Shown: positions 45,957 through 55,269 of the stretch, piece by piece
Layout of the letters: every line of letters starts with the position of its first letter
How positions within the stretch are numbered: position 1 is the stretch's first letter
DNA from: an uncultured Saprospiraceae bacterium
GTDB taxonomy: Bacteria > Bacteroidota > Bacteroidia > Chitinophagales > Saprospiraceae
Assembly: GCA_938015595.1 (NCBI GenBank)
Contig: CALLPI010000008.1
Span: 1-64,000, forward strand
Reading direction: 5' to 3'
Length of the DNA: 64,000 nucleotides
Translations under genes and position numbers: made by a program
Notes under the pieces: generated by a model
Seen by the model: only the letters and a program-made list of their open reading frames with translations
Database searches by the model: none
What the model was told of the DNA's origin: nothing

Positions 45957-47483
45957 TTATTGGAAAGATTCGTCCATGCGCCTACGGCGTGTGCGGGCAT
46001 TGCGCTGCTGGATGAGTACGCCGCCCAGCACCACCAGCGCTACCGGAAATAGCACGTTGAACCACTTGATGAACTGTCGCTTGCCATTGGATTCCTCCAG
46101 CAAGTACTCGGCTTTGAGCGGGCGCGAGGCGACTCCACGAGAGCGCAGTTCCATCAGGCCGCTGTCGTCTCCCAGCCAGTCCACGCTGTTCACCAGTAGT
46201 CTTACGTTGTCATCCGTCATGGCACGCCCTTGCTGGCCAGACACGGGAAAGTCGCCGTCGCCAAACACAATCATACGTGCTTGGTCGCTGCCTCCAGGGA
46301 TGAGTGTGCCAGCCAGCAATCCGCCTAGCACCAGGTTTTTCAGCGGGAAGTCGGCTTCTACCCATTTCTTCTCCGTCACCTGCAACATCAGCGGCGCTGC
46401 TTGGATGCCGCTCTTTACCGAACTGAATACCAGGGGTGTAAACTGTACATTGCTTTGTGGAGTACCTATGTATTGCAAAGGGCTGACGTAGGGGAATAGC
46501 ACCTGCTCCAACCCCTGTACAGTGGGGTGGTTGGCAAAGGCGTTAACCAGCGGCAGGTAGGGGAATTTTATTTGCGTTTGCAACTGTATCATACCCAGGT
46601 ACTGGGGCACGGTCACGGCGCCACATTGTACATCCACTACCAGGCTGGTGTCTATCAGTATGCCCTTGCTTTGCAGCCAGGCTTCCATGCCAGTTTCGTT
46701 GGACGTAGCCATGGCATATTGCAGATTTACCTCTACGCGGTTGATGCCCACCACCATGCTGCCGCCTTGTGCCAGGAAGGCATCCACCGCCTGGAAGTGT
46801 TCTGTTGGTATGGAGTCCTTGGGCGCTAACCACACCAACACCTTGGTAGAGTCAGCAATGGCAGGGGTAAGGCTGAGGTCAAGCGGGCGCACGTCGTAGA
46901 GGGCGCTGAGTTCTTGTACCACCTGGGAGAGTTCGTTCAGCGCTGGCTCCCCGTGCCCAGTGATAAAAGCTACTACAGGCTTTTGCTGTATGGACAACTT
47001 CTTTATACCAGAGGCCAGGTTGTATTCCATAGAAGTACCAGGCTCTACAAAAGGTATGACCTCGCGCGAGTCGCCTTTTTTAATGGCGGCTCCGAGGAAG
47101 GCCTGTTGTTGTTTGACCTGGTCTTTCTCGCGCACGTTGATCATAACTGGGCGTATGCCCAGGTTAGCAGCCTCTTGCTTTTGCTGGTCGCTAGAGGGTT
47201 CGATAAACTCGTAGTCTAGCTTACCTTTGGAAACGGCAGCAAATTCTACGAGCAGGTTCTGGAAATCGCGTTTTACTTTGCCAATATCGGGCGGTAGATT
47301 ACCAGAAAAGTAGGCCGTCACAGTGACTTGTTCATCCAGGCTTTTCAGAATATTGCGGGTGGCCTTGCTCAGAGTGTATTGCTTGCCCTGTGTAAAGTCG
47401 AGGCGTAGCAAGAAGGGCTGTACCAGCAAATTGGCAGCTACCACAATACCGATGACAAGTAAAAGAGAGAGCGATTTTTTCAT
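45957..47483 (-). CDS. gldG: Gliding motility-associated ABC transporter protein GldG
   Basis: 508 residues: an N-terminal membrane helix (LSLLLVIGIVVAANLLVQPF), a long extracytoplasmic GldG/ABC_transp_aux domain (LDFTQGKQYTLSKATRNIL, VTVTAYFSGNLPPDIGKV, FITGHGEP), and a C-terminal membrane helix followed by an Arg-rich tail. It works with GldF and the ATPase GldA in Bacteroidota; GldA is not in the window. It lies 13 nt downstream of gldF. Confidence 0.92.
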   Translation of the reverse strand: MKKSLSLLLVIGIVVAANLLVQPFLLRLDFTQGKQYTLSKATRNILKSLDEQVTVTAYFSGNLPPDIGKVKRDFQNLLVEFAAVSKGKLDYEFIEPSSDQQKQEAANLGIRPVMINVREKDQVKQQQAFLGAAIKKGDSREVIPFVEPGTSMEYNLASGIKKLSIQQKPVVAFITGHGEPALNELSQVVQELSALYDVRPLDLSLTPAIADSTKVLVWLAPKDSIPTEHFQAVDAFLAQGGSMVVGINRVEVNLQYAMATSNETGMEAWLQSKGILIDTSLVVDVQCGAVTVPQYLGMIQLQTQIKFPYLPLVNAFANHPTVQGLEQVLFPYVSPLQYIGTPQSNVQFTPLVFSSVKSGIQAAPLMLQVTEKKWVEADFPLKNLVLGGLLAGTLIPGGSDQARMIVFGDGDFPVSGQQGRAMTDDNVRLLVNSVDWLGDDSGLMELRSRGVASRPLKAEYLLEESNGKRQFIKWFNVLFPVALVVLGGVLIQQRNARTRRRRMDESFQ

Positions 47484-47496
47484 ATCCGGGTTAGAG

Positions 47497-48216
47497 TCAT
47501 TTGCGTTTGTTCAGGTTCTGCACGGTGAGATAAAGCCCTAGGAAGGTGATAGACAGGAAATAGACCACATCCTTGAGGTCGAGTACCCCGCGCGACAGTG
47601 AATCCACGTGCTTGTTCATGCTCAAAAAGTAGAAAAACTCACCCGATACGCCAGGGCTGAATGCACCGATCAGTTCAAATACCAACTGAAAAAAGATGCC
47701 TACGAATAGGGCTACCAACAGGGCCACGATTTGGTTGTCAGTAACGCTACTTGCCCATAGGCCTATGGCAATGTAGGCTGCGCTCATCAGCAACAGGGCA
47801 ATGTAGCCGAAAATAGAAGCGGCATGGTCTATCGCTCCTAACATGGCTACTGTGATGTAGTAGGGCAGTGTGAGCGCCAGCGCAATGGCTACCATGATAA
47901 AAGCTGACAGAAACTTGCCCCACACCACCTGTGTGCTGGAGATGGGCTTGGTCATTAGCAACTCGATGGTACCAGCTTTGCGCTCTTCAGCCAGTAGGCG
48001 CATGGTCAGGGCAGGGATGAAGAAGAATAGCGTCCAGCGGGCTACGCCAAAGAGTACCCCCAGGTCGGCCTGATTGATGGCAAAGACGTTAGAGGCCTGG
48101 TTCAGCCACACAAATCCGCCGGTGAACAGAAGAAAACCTGTGACGACGATATAGGCCGTCAGCGAGTCAAAGTTGAACTGTAGTTCTCGTTTGGCAATGA
48201 TCCAGGACTGCTTCAT
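47497..48216 (-). CDS. gldF: Gliding motility-associated ABC transporter permease GldF
   Basis: 239 residues with six membrane segments. The opening WIIAKRELQFNFDSLTAYIV and the motif LTMRLLAEERKAGTIELLMTKPISSTQVVWGKF are those of ABC2-type permeases of the GldF/NosY group. First gene of the gldF-gldG-DUF368 transcript. ATG 48216 (MKQSWIIAKRE) is supported by the promoter at 48265-48296. Confidence 0.9.
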   Translation of the reverse strand: MKQSWIIAKRELQFNFDSLTAYIVVTGFLLFTGGFVWLNQASNVFAINQADLGVLFGVARWTLFFFIPALTMRLLAEERKAGTIELLMTKPISSTQVVWGKFLSAFIMVAIALALTLPYYITVAMLGAIDHAASIFGYIALLLMSAAYIAIGLWASSVTDNQIVALLVALFVGIFFQLVFELIGAFSPGVSGEFFYFLSMNKHVDSLSRGVLDLKDVVYFLSITFLGLYLTVQNLNKRK

Positions 48217-48264
48217 TGAGCGAACGATGATATTGATGTGTAAGCCATACCTTTTTTCAGGCCG

Positions 48265-48296
48265 CAAAGTTAAACACAATGTCCTGAAATTTTCAA
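48265..48296 (-). promoter_or_regulatory. Promoter of the gldF-gldG-DUF368 operon
   Basis: On the minus strand: TTG (48296-48294), 21-nt spacer, TAACTTTG (48272-48265), a perfect match to TAnnTTTG. It lies 49 nt upstream of the gldF start. Confidence 0.7.
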
Positions 48297-48303
48297 TGGG
48301 TAT

Positions 48304-48491
48304 TTACTGTGCCCGCACTACTAGCCTCGCCTTCGGCACCGCAGATACGATGGCGTAGGCTGCCAGGTTCGAGGTGTTTTTCAGGTCTTTCGTTTGCAGG
48401 TGGCTTTTCAGTTGTGTGTAGCTTTCTTTACCGCTGGCAGACAGGCGTGTAGCTTCTGGTTTTTAGGGTAGTTTGGTACAAGGGTATCCAT
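48304..48491 (-). pseudogene. Frameshifted remnant of a small gene
   Basis: On the minus strand an open frame from 48462 to TAA at 48306-48304 reads protein-like sequence (ATRLSASGKESYTQLKSHLQ, then LKNTSNLAAYAIVSAVPKAR) but has no start and is cut by TAA at 48465. In the next frame an ATG at 48491 opens MDTLVPNYPKNQ. One frameshift would join them into a protein of about 60 residues. No family is recognised. The remaining DNA, 48492-48675, shows nothing I can support. Confidence 0.35.
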
Positions 48492-48675
48492 AAGCTAGCG
48501 TGCTGTGTTATGCTCGGTGCACCTCCGGAGAGCTTGGATAGGAGGCACTCCGCTATGGCAATCAAGGGTTGCGGGTCGTTGGCTGTGCTGGGTGTATAAA
48601 GGGCGTTGTTAACTTACTACTACGCAACAGCCTGAAGCTGTGAAGACAGCATTTGATGGAGGGCTGGGCATCTCT

Positions 48676-49362
48676 TCACTGAAGCAAGGCCGCTCGCCAA
48701 CGCTGCTCGAATATCAGCAACAGCACAAAAAGCATCATCACCACGCTAGTGTAGGCCAGATACAGGCTCTGGCTGGGTGTAACCCATGCTCCAATGGCTA
48801 ATACTACGCCAACACCGGCAACTACACTCAGTACCTTGCCTAGCCAGCTCGTTGGCCATGCAAAAGGAATCATGCTGATAAAAAACGCTACCAATGCACC
48901 CCACTTGACATGGGTATAAACCATGAGCCGCGACAGTTCAGCCTGGAAGTCTGAGGATAGCTTGTCCAGGATCAGTACAAGTTGCGCATTTTCCAAGAAG
49001 TCGAAAACTCCGGCAATCAACGCCATCACCAGGCCTGCCAGCATATACCATCGCTTGCCCGACAGACGCCATGCAATGACCATGCTGACTACCAGAAAAC
49101 AGGTGTAGGCCAGAATGAACCAGGTGTCCAGTCGGATGTTGCGTCTCAGATAGGCTTGCATTTGGGCATGCTCAGCAGGCGAGGCTTGCCACAGGGCGAT
49201 GTCGTACACCTCTTGAGGCGTACGGGCAAACTCCAGCAGCACAATGGGTGAGGGCTTCTTTTGGGCAGGGGGTAATTCGCCTTTCTTTGGCCACATCAAA
49301 AACAATATAGCTGCCATTACAATTCCAATGAGCAGAGCAGGCAGAAAAGGTCGGGTACGCAT
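48676..49362 (-). CDS. Integral membrane protein of unknown function
   Basis: 228 residues with about six membrane helices: 8-24 (ALLIGIVMAAILFLMW), about 80-98 (WFILAYTCFLVVSMVIAW), 105-122, 150-168, 176-193 and 202-220. Between the first two lies a soluble loop of about 55 residues (FARTPQEVYDIALWQ). DFLENAQL after the third helix is a possible functional spot. No family assigned. It follows the methyltransferase gene by 5 nt and probably shares its transcript. Confidence 0.7.
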   Translation of the reverse strand: MRTRPFLPALLIGIVMAAILFLMWPKKGELPPAQKKPSPIVLLEFARTPQEVYDIALWQASPAEHAQMQAYLRRNIRLDTWFILAYTCFLVVSMVIAWRLSGKRWYMLAGLVMALIAGVFDFLENAQLVLILDKLSSDFQAELSRLMVYTHVKWGALVAFFISMIPFAWPTSWLGKVLSVVAGVGVVLAIGAWVTPSQSLYLAYTSVVMMLFVLLLIFEQRWRAALLQ

Positions 49363-49367
49363 GTGGG

Positions 49368-50165
49368 TTATGGTTTAGTGGCCAGTAAAGAAAATACCAT
49401 GGGTATGCGGCCTTCCAACCCTCGTATTTGGTAGTGTCCAGGTGCAGCCTCCATACTGTGGGCAAAGCAATCGTAGGGCGAGTAATCGTACTCTTGAAGG
49501 TGCGCCAGGTGCAAACCCGCATGGAGCAAGGCTCCTATCACTTCGGCCAGGCTGTGGTTCCAGCTTATTGACTCGTACTTCAGGGGCGCTTGACGGTCAG
49601 TGTAGGTTCCCAATAGCGTTTTTACAATGGGGTCTTGCTTGAAGTAGCTGTAAGCCAAGCAGGTGAAGTTATCGTCGAACATCCACACTACAGGGTGAAA
49701 CTCTGCCATGATGAACCTGCCTCCAGGCTTAAGCGAGTGGGCTACGACACGGACCCAAGCCTCCAGGTTGGGTAGCCAACCTATTACGCCATACGAGGTG
49801 AACACCACGTCAAACTGTTGCTCTATGTGTTGGGGCACATCATACACGTTGCAGCAGACAAACTCGGCAGCCAACCGATGCTGGACAGCTAGTTGGCGTG
49901 CCTCTGCTATGGCCACCTCTGAAAAGTCTACCCCGACCGCCTGAGCTCCTAAGCGCACCAGCGACAGCGTATCCAACCCAAAGTGGCATTGGAGGTGCAA
50001 TATGCTTTGCCCAGAGAGATCTCCTAGTGGCACCAGCTCAATCTCGTTGAGCGTAGGGTGTCTTTCTTGCTCAAAGGACTTCCGCCCGTAGTAGTAGTAG
50101 TAGTGAGTAGCATGCCAGGCTGCGCGAGCATTCCATAGTTGACGGTTGATGTGCAGGTAATCCAT
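49368..50165 (-). CDS. Class I SAM-dependent methyltransferase
   Basis: 265 residues. Rossmann methyltransferase motif I is SILHLQCHFGLDTLSLVRLGA with the acidic ribose-binding residue in VGVDFSEVAI; motif II-like VVFTSYGVIGWLPN follows and LKPGGRFIMAEFHPV is the post-motif. It transfers a methyl group from S-adenosylmethionine to an unknown small molecule. It sits between two genes of unknown role on the same strand. Confidence 0.85.
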   Translation of the reverse strand: MDYLHINRQLWNARAAWHATHYYYYYGRKSFEQERHPTLNEIELVPLGDLSGQSILHLQCHFGLDTLSLVRLGAQAVGVDFSEVAIAEARQLAVQHRLAAEFVCCNVYDVPQHIEQQFDVVFTSYGVIGWLPNLEAWVRVVAHSLKPGGRFIMAEFHPVVWMFDDNFTCLAYSYFKQDPIVKTLLGTYTDRQAPLKYESISWNHSLAEVIGALLHAGLHLAHLQEYDYSPYDCFAHSMEAAPGHYQIRGLEGRIPMVFSLLATKP

Positions 50166-50179
50166 TGGGACAGGGTGTC

Positions 50180-50785
50180 TCAGAGGTATTCAACAAACAA
50201 ATCTTCAGGAAGGGGGTTAAACCCGTCGCCAGCTATCCAAATCTGACCGCACACATCTGCTAGCTTACTAGAAATCTGCCGAGTGAGCTCCTGGCGAATG
50301 CTAGCATCTAGTGCCGGCCCCTCCAGCCAAAGCAAAACTGCGCAGCAATCAGGGTGCTCGGCCAGTGCACAGGCGTTGGCCCAGAATGCTCGTTCGCTGT
50401 GCTTGGGCGACTTCTTTGCTAAGTGTTGCCAACGCATGCGCCTCCACCAGTGTCGCTGCCAGTATTGTCGCACGGCGTCCAGTGCCAAAAAAGTATCCAA
50501 TGCCTTTCGGGCTACGGCGTCGGCCAGAAGCGCGGGTTTTTCGCGTATGCTTTCGGCATTGTATCCTTTATGACCCTGTAGGCGCTGATGATAATTCTTT
50601 ACCTCGGTCAGCACCAACAGGTCAGGCATCAATATGCCCAGGAAATCTACGCCTTTCAGCCCCAGCCCACTCCAGTTCTGGTAGTAGGGATGGGTGTCGT
50701 AGCGGTGCACCACCCAGCGCGGGCCAAAGCGGAGCAGAAGGTCGCTTTCCTGGTATTCGGACGGCATTCGGCGAGTAGGCGGCAT
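50180..50785 (-). CDS. Uncharacterised protein with PD-(D/E)XK nuclease-like motif
   Basis: 201 residues, no signal or membrane helix. KGVDFLGI (Asp47) followed 14 residues later by LVLTEVKNY (Glu61-Val-Lys63) matches the D...ExK core of the restriction-endonuclease-like superfamily, with the second strand hydrophobic as expected. The rest is helical and Trp/Arg-rich. The start is set by TGATG overlap with the DUF5686 gene (stop 50787-50785, ATG from 50785). It may be a nuclease or an inactive relative; nothing around it suggests a restriction or repair system. Confidence 0.6.
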   Translation of the reverse strand: MPPTRRMPSEYQESDLLLRFGPRWVVHRYDTHPYYQNWSGLGLKGVDFLGILMPDLLVLTEVKNYHQRLQGHKGYNAESIREKPALLADAVARKALDTFLALDAVRQYWQRHWWRRMRWQHLAKKSPKHSERAFWANACALAEHPDCCAVLLWLEGPALDASIRQELTRQISSKLADVCGQIWIAGDGFNPLPEDLFVEYL

Positions 50786-53466
50786 CAATCGAAACTCAAA
50801 GATAGCCAATTCGCTGCAATACCCACCCGAATGCCCCAGTTGTAATATTTTCCATTCTGAAATGCTGTAACGGCTTCCACGCGGAACACCCGCAGAATGT
50901 TGTCAATAGAATAGCCCAGCTCGGTGTAGTGCTGCGAGGTAGGCGTGGTCAGGTAGTTGACAAAGATATTCTCGCGCAACCCCATGAGCCACACCGGCGT
51001 GATGCGCGTGAGCAGCAGTTGGCGAAACTGTTGATGCACATGCAATGCAGCGTATTCCTCCTGCGTACTGTGGCGATAGTAGTCTAACAAGCGGAAACTA
51101 CCCACTGGATCGGCAGTGACCACAGGGATTAGGTTGCCCATGAAGTGGCGGTAATCGGCAAAACCAAGGTAGCGATTGTTGAGAAACTTACCTGCTTGTA
51201 GCTTGACATCCATGTAGCCTGCCGTGCCCACTTTAAAGCGGTGTTTTAGTTGGAAGTCCAGCAGGTCAAAGTCGGTGATACTGCCCTGTACCCCAGGGAT
51301 ACCCTTGCGCCAAAGCAGTTGCACCTCAGGCGATGAGTCTTCAATAGGCGACTTAATGCCGTTGCGGATGCGATATTTCTGCCAGGGACGCGCCTCCACA
51401 GCAGCTTGTATGATAAAGGCGCGCTCCGCTGTCTGAGTGCCGAGCCATTCTTCGTTCAGTGGTATGTTGGAGGCGTAGCCTCGATTGCGGTCGTTGAACC
51501 ACGTCTGGGTGGTGCGATTGCCGGGGATGAGGCGATCTGCCCATTCGGCACCAGCGCGCAGCTCTATGTTTTCGGCCAGTTTTTGCTGTATGCTGGCGCT
51601 GATGTAGTCCTTCTCATACATGCTGATGTAGTTTTTTTCGCGCAACAGGCAACTTACGGTATTGAAAAACTCAGATATGGGGCGCTGCGGATTGAGTTGA
51701 AAGATGTAGCGTCCGCCTTCTAATTGCAGCATGGTGGCGCGGTCCAGTTTTTGACCAAAGCGGTAGGAGGCCATTCCCTTGGCGCTGAGCCGATTGGGTG
51801 CAGCGGCATAGCGGGGCGTGAACTCGAGCTTGAACTGTTGGACGCGCTTCCAGTGGGTGTGCAATCTAATATCCATCCAGGAGTGGAACCCCTCCACTGG
51901 GTTAAAGTTGAGATTGGCCAGCACAGAGTTGAAGCTCAGGCGGGTGCTATTTCCCAGCTTGTAGCTGCTGCCGAAGAGAATGCTCAAGGGCTTGAAAGAC
52001 GCACTGCTTCCTTGCGCTGCATCAGCTCCATCTGCTTGCAGGGAGCCGGCTTTGGCAGCTTCTGCGGCAGAGATGCTGTCCATGCGCTGGTAGCCCCGTA
52101 CTTCATACAGCGTCAGGGGAATGGGTCTGATTTCAGCCCAGTAGGCGGAGTCGCGCCGGTAGGCCATGGAGTCAATGCGATACTCCTTGACCTCGGCAAT
52201 GCCGGGGATGTAAAGAGTATCTTGCCGGGAGCGCTCCTTGCGGTCTTCCTTCTCGTACTCACGCACCATTTGGCGCAGGTCTTTCATGGTTACTTCCTGC
52301 CCGGCAGCCAGGCGTTTTTCAGTGACGGCGTTTTTCTTGGCGGCAGGGGTCAAGTCTTTGGCTGCTTGAGGATTGAGTTTTTCGTCCACTACCGTAATGG
52401 GTATGTCTAGTGAAGGGTTGAGCTTGATTTGATAATCGCTTATGCTGGCCACATAACTGTACTCAAAATGAACCCCCAGGAATGCACCTTCTACGTCAAA
52501 CAGGTGTTTGATAGGTAGCCAGGCCTTGTCTTCGATGGGGGCGTAGGTTTGCCGCACGCTGATACTGAAGCCCTGTTTATAGGTTTTGAGGTCTAGGCTG
52601 TAGATACTCCACAGGTCTTCCAGAATGTAAATATAGCCTTCGAGTACATTGTCGCCCTGGCTGCGTGGTATGACCTGAATCTTGTTCACGCCATAGCCGC
52701 GATCTATGAAGTAGCCGGCATGTTTGAATCTGTAGTAAGCAAAAGCCCTGGGTGCGAGTGGCGAGACCACGTCAGCAATCTGCGGCTCGTAGAAACTGCC
52801 GTTGATGAAAGGCGCGGGGCTAGTCTGGTTGTCATCGCCTTGTTTGCGTATGCTGATCACCGTTTCCTTGAAGGTGGAAGGTCGTTGATATTGAATGCGG
52901 CTTACCGACTCGCTCACAAAGGCAAAAGAGGAGTCAATGCCTTCTTTTTTCAGTTCCCGACGCAAGAAAAACGGCGCTTTCTTGAGCCGCCCCGAACCTT
53001 TGATATATACCTGTGCCGAGTAGCTCTCCACCTGCTGCCTATGCCAGGAGGCCTTGGCTATGGCGCGTCGCATTACGGTGTAGGCAGGGTCTTCTTGCTT
53101 GCTGGACACCTCCACTGTGCGCAACTGGATAGTTTGTACTTTGAGCACTACATTTATGCGGGTAAACGGCCCGCTGTGCACGGTGACTTCTCTGACCAGT
53201 GTTTCGTAGCCCAAATGCTGAAACACCAGTGTGTAACGCCCCGGCTCCAGGCGTATTTCATAGTAGCCGTCTTCATTGGCTACCGTGCCGGTGCCAGTTT
53301 CTTTTACAAAAATAGCAGCAAAGGGCAAGACTTCTCCATTGGCGCCAGTGATAGCACCCGCTACGCCGCTGGCCAGTGCACTACTCAAAGGTGTGCAGTA
53401 GAAAGCCAAAGCCAAAAGCCCATAGCAAATAGAATAGTGGCAGGAGTAGTTTAAAAGTCGGAACAT
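50785..53466 (-). CDS. Outer-membrane DUF5686 protein with carboxypeptidase-regulatory-like domain
   Basis: 893 residues. After a signal peptide (CYGLLALAFYCTPLSSALA) comes a CarboxypepD_reg-like beta-sandwich (GAITGANGEVLPFAAIFVKE, YTLVFQHLGYETLVREV), then the DUF5686 region with AYTVMRRAIAKASWHRQQVESYSAQVY, and a C-terminal half of beta strands suggesting a barrel; it ends WLSLSFD. Many Bacteroidota carry this family; function unknown, outer membrane location inferred. Coupled to the downstream PD-(D/E)XK-like gene by a 1-nt overlap. Confidence 0.85.
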   Translation of the reverse strand: MFRLLNYSCHYSICYGLLALAFYCTPLSSALASGVAGAITGANGEVLPFAAIFVKETGTGTVANEDGYYEIRLEPGRYTLVFQHLGYETLVREVTVHSGPFTRINVVLKVQTIQLRTVEVSSKQEDPAYTVMRRAIAKASWHRQQVESYSAQVYIKGSGRLKKAPFFLRRELKKEGIDSSFAFVSESVSRIQYQRPSTFKETVISIRKQGDDNQTSPAPFINGSFYEPQIADVVSPLAPRAFAYYRFKHAGYFIDRGYGVNKIQVIPRSQGDNVLEGYIYILEDLWSIYSLDLKTYKQGFSISVRQTYAPIEDKAWLPIKHLFDVEGAFLGVHFEYSYVASISDYQIKLNPSLDIPITVVDEKLNPQAAKDLTPAAKKNAVTEKRLAAGQEVTMKDLRQMVREYEKEDRKERSRQDTLYIPGIAEVKEYRIDSMAYRRDSAYWAEIRPIPLTLYEVRGYQRMDSISAAEAAKAGSLQADGADAAQGSSASFKPLSILFGSSYKLGNSTRLSFNSVLANLNFNPVEGFHSWMDIRLHTHWKRVQQFKLEFTPRYAAAPNRLSAKGMASYRFGQKLDRATMLQLEGGRYIFQLNPQRPISEFFNTVSCLLREKNYISMYEKDYISASIQQKLAENIELRAGAEWADRLIPGNRTTQTWFNDRNRGYASNIPLNEEWLGTQTAERAFIIQAAVEARPWQKYRIRNGIKSPIEDSSPEVQLLWRKGIPGVQGSITDFDLLDFQLKHRFKVGTAGYMDVKLQAGKFLNNRYLGFADYRHFMGNLIPVVTADPVGSFRLLDYYRHSTQEEYAALHVHQQFRQLLLTRITPVWLMGLRENIFVNYLTTPTSQHYTELGYSIDNILRVFRVEAVTAFQNGKYYNWGIRVGIAANWLSLSFD

Positions 53467-53574
53467 AGCAAGGTGTGTTTTTTTACAAAGTACCTTGCAA
53501 AGTTTGGCATTAGGTTGATAGAATCCGAATTTAATGGGACGAAAGGCCAGTCAGCCTGGACGAGTGCAATCTCG

Positions 53575-55269
53575 CTATAAGCGTAGCATGCGCCGAAGGT
53601 CAGCTTTGGAGGCCGGCGCTTCTTGCTGCAGTTCAAGCACTAGGTCAGGCGAATCGACTGCAGACAAGGCTCTTTGCAGTGCCTGCCGGCGCAATACAGC
53701 TACTTTACCCTGCGGCGTGACCGACCATAGTACGCTGCCTAGTTCTAGGGGCAGGCGGCTGTTACCTGCAACCATAACCTGGTGTAGCGTATTTTGCCCA
53801 GGGCTGACCACGTACACTACTTGCTCATGGTAGGTATTGTTGTACTGGTCTGTTATTTTACCAGCAGCTACAGTAGCAGCTACAGGCACAGGATGGGCAA
53901 TGGCCCAGAGGCCGAGCTGGTCAATGTCTAGTTGGTGGCGCAAACGCATAGCCAGAGGCGCTGCATCCGCGTGTTGTTTCTCCCAGGTTTGGATCAGTTG
54001 TGTTTTCTCTTTGTCCACACGCCGTTGCACGGCGGCCAGGTTTTGGTCGCGCTGTGCTTCCCAGCGACGCAGGGCGGTCTCGTATTCGGCATAGGCGGCG
54101 TGCCAGGCATTCATGGCTTGCTCGTAAGCACTGCCGGCAAGTACGGGGTTGACAATAAGGCGCAGGGAGGTGGCGCCATGCATGAGCACGAGTTCATAGT
54201 CATCGCCTTGGATCTGCTTGATGCGAGCTGACTGCCAGGTGACGGAAAAGGCGCGGGGGTCATAAGCTGGGCTGTTGGGAGCTATTTGCCAGATGGCGCC
54301 TTTGTACAGGTTGGCTTCTTCGCCAGAGGCAGTTTGAGGGACAGCGCCTTCCAGGAAGTCAAGTTCGAGGGTGGGTTGGTTGGGGTTGCTGCGCTGTGGT
54401 TTGGCAGGGGGTGTGGGTGCGGGGTTAGCAGCTTCCCAGCGCGAGCGCTCCTGGGCGATCATCTGATCCAGGTCTTGTAGTTGCTGGTAAAGGGCAAATT
54501 TTTCTGCAAAGCCGGGGTCTTGAGGGTCTGGTTCGGCTTGGCCCAGCATCTCAGTTTTACTGCGGCCTTTTTCTACCCAGGTAGCGGCTTCGGTGTCTAA
54601 GAAAAATTCGGTGAGGGCTGGCAGGCGGCGATTGAGCGGCAGCCATACCACTGATTCCAATTCTATGCTTAGGGTTTTGTTGGGGGCCAAAAATACTCGG
54701 TGGCCATTTTGTTCGGCGTACACTTCTACCATGCCAGCCGATTCAAGCTGGCGTCGGCCGTTGGGCGTGCTCCAGCCAAGTTTGACGCCAGCCAGGAAGA
54801 AGTCTACATAGTCATCCAGTTTACGCACGCGCAGGCGTACTTCGCCGGCTACGGGGTTGCCCTGTTCATCCACAAAAGCCTGGGCCGGTATATGTATTCG
54901 GGGGTTGCCGAGCGTGGTGGCGGGCTGTGCTGCATTCACGCGTTGTTCCCAGAATTCAGGCTGCAATGCTGGTAGCGGGGCTGGCAGGCGCGCTTGTTTT
55001 TCCCAGGTAGCCATAGCATTGCTGGGCTGAAACGCGGCCTCCTGAGGTGCCCGTACAATGAGCAGCAAAACTAGCGCGGCTGCAACCAAGCCTATGCCTG
55101 CATACATCAGGTAGCGCATTTGCACAATACCTTTGCGACGCGCGCTGGCATGATACGCCTGGAGCAGGGCATCAAAATCTTTATGTTGGGCAATATCTTC
55201 GCTGGACACCGGCTTGGGGGGTACTCTGAAGTCGTATTGCTGTTTCATACGCATTAGTTTTGGTGGCAT
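53575..55269 (-). CDS. Single-pass membrane protein coupled to an ECF sigma factor; probable novel-type anti-sigma or sensor
   Basis: 564 residues: a cytoplasmic part of about 50, a membrane helix (LMYAGIGLVAAALVLLLIV, about 53-71), and a large outer part. The outer part starts with a Bacteroidota-type domain (NPRIHIPAQAFVDEQGNPV, LESAGMVEVYAEQNGHRV) and has two Trp/Glu/Gln-rich helical stretches likely to be coiled coils. There is no zinc anti-sigma motif. Its ATG overlaps the sigma stop (TAATG), so the two are made together and I infer that it controls that sigma factor. Confidence 0.75.
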   Translation of the reverse strand: MPPKLMRMKQQYDFRVPPKPVSSEDIAQHKDFDALLQAYHASARRKGIVQMRYLMYAGIGLVAAALVLLLIVRAPQEAAFQPSNAMATWEKQARLPAPLPALQPEFWEQRVNAAQPATTLGNPRIHIPAQAFVDEQGNPVAGEVRLRVRKLDDYVDFFLAGVKLGWSTPNGRRQLESAGMVEVYAEQNGHRVFLAPNKTLSIELESVVWLPLNRRLPALTEFFLDTEAATWVEKGRSKTEMLGQAEPDPQDPGFAEKFALYQQLQDLDQMIAQERSRWEAANPAPTPPAKPQRSNPNQPTLELDFLEGAVPQTASGEEANLYKGAIWQIAPNSPAYDPRAFSVTWQSARIKQIQGDDYELVLMHGATSLRLIVNPVLAGSAYEQAMNAWHAAYAEYETALRRWEAQRDQNLAAVQRRVDKEKTQLIQTWEKQHADAAPLAMRLRHQLDIDQLGLWAIAHPVPVAATVAAGKITDQYNNTYHEQVVYVVSPGQNTLHQVMVAGNSRLPLELGSVLWSVTPQGKVAVLRRQALQRALSAVDSPDLVLELQQEAPASKADLRRMLRL

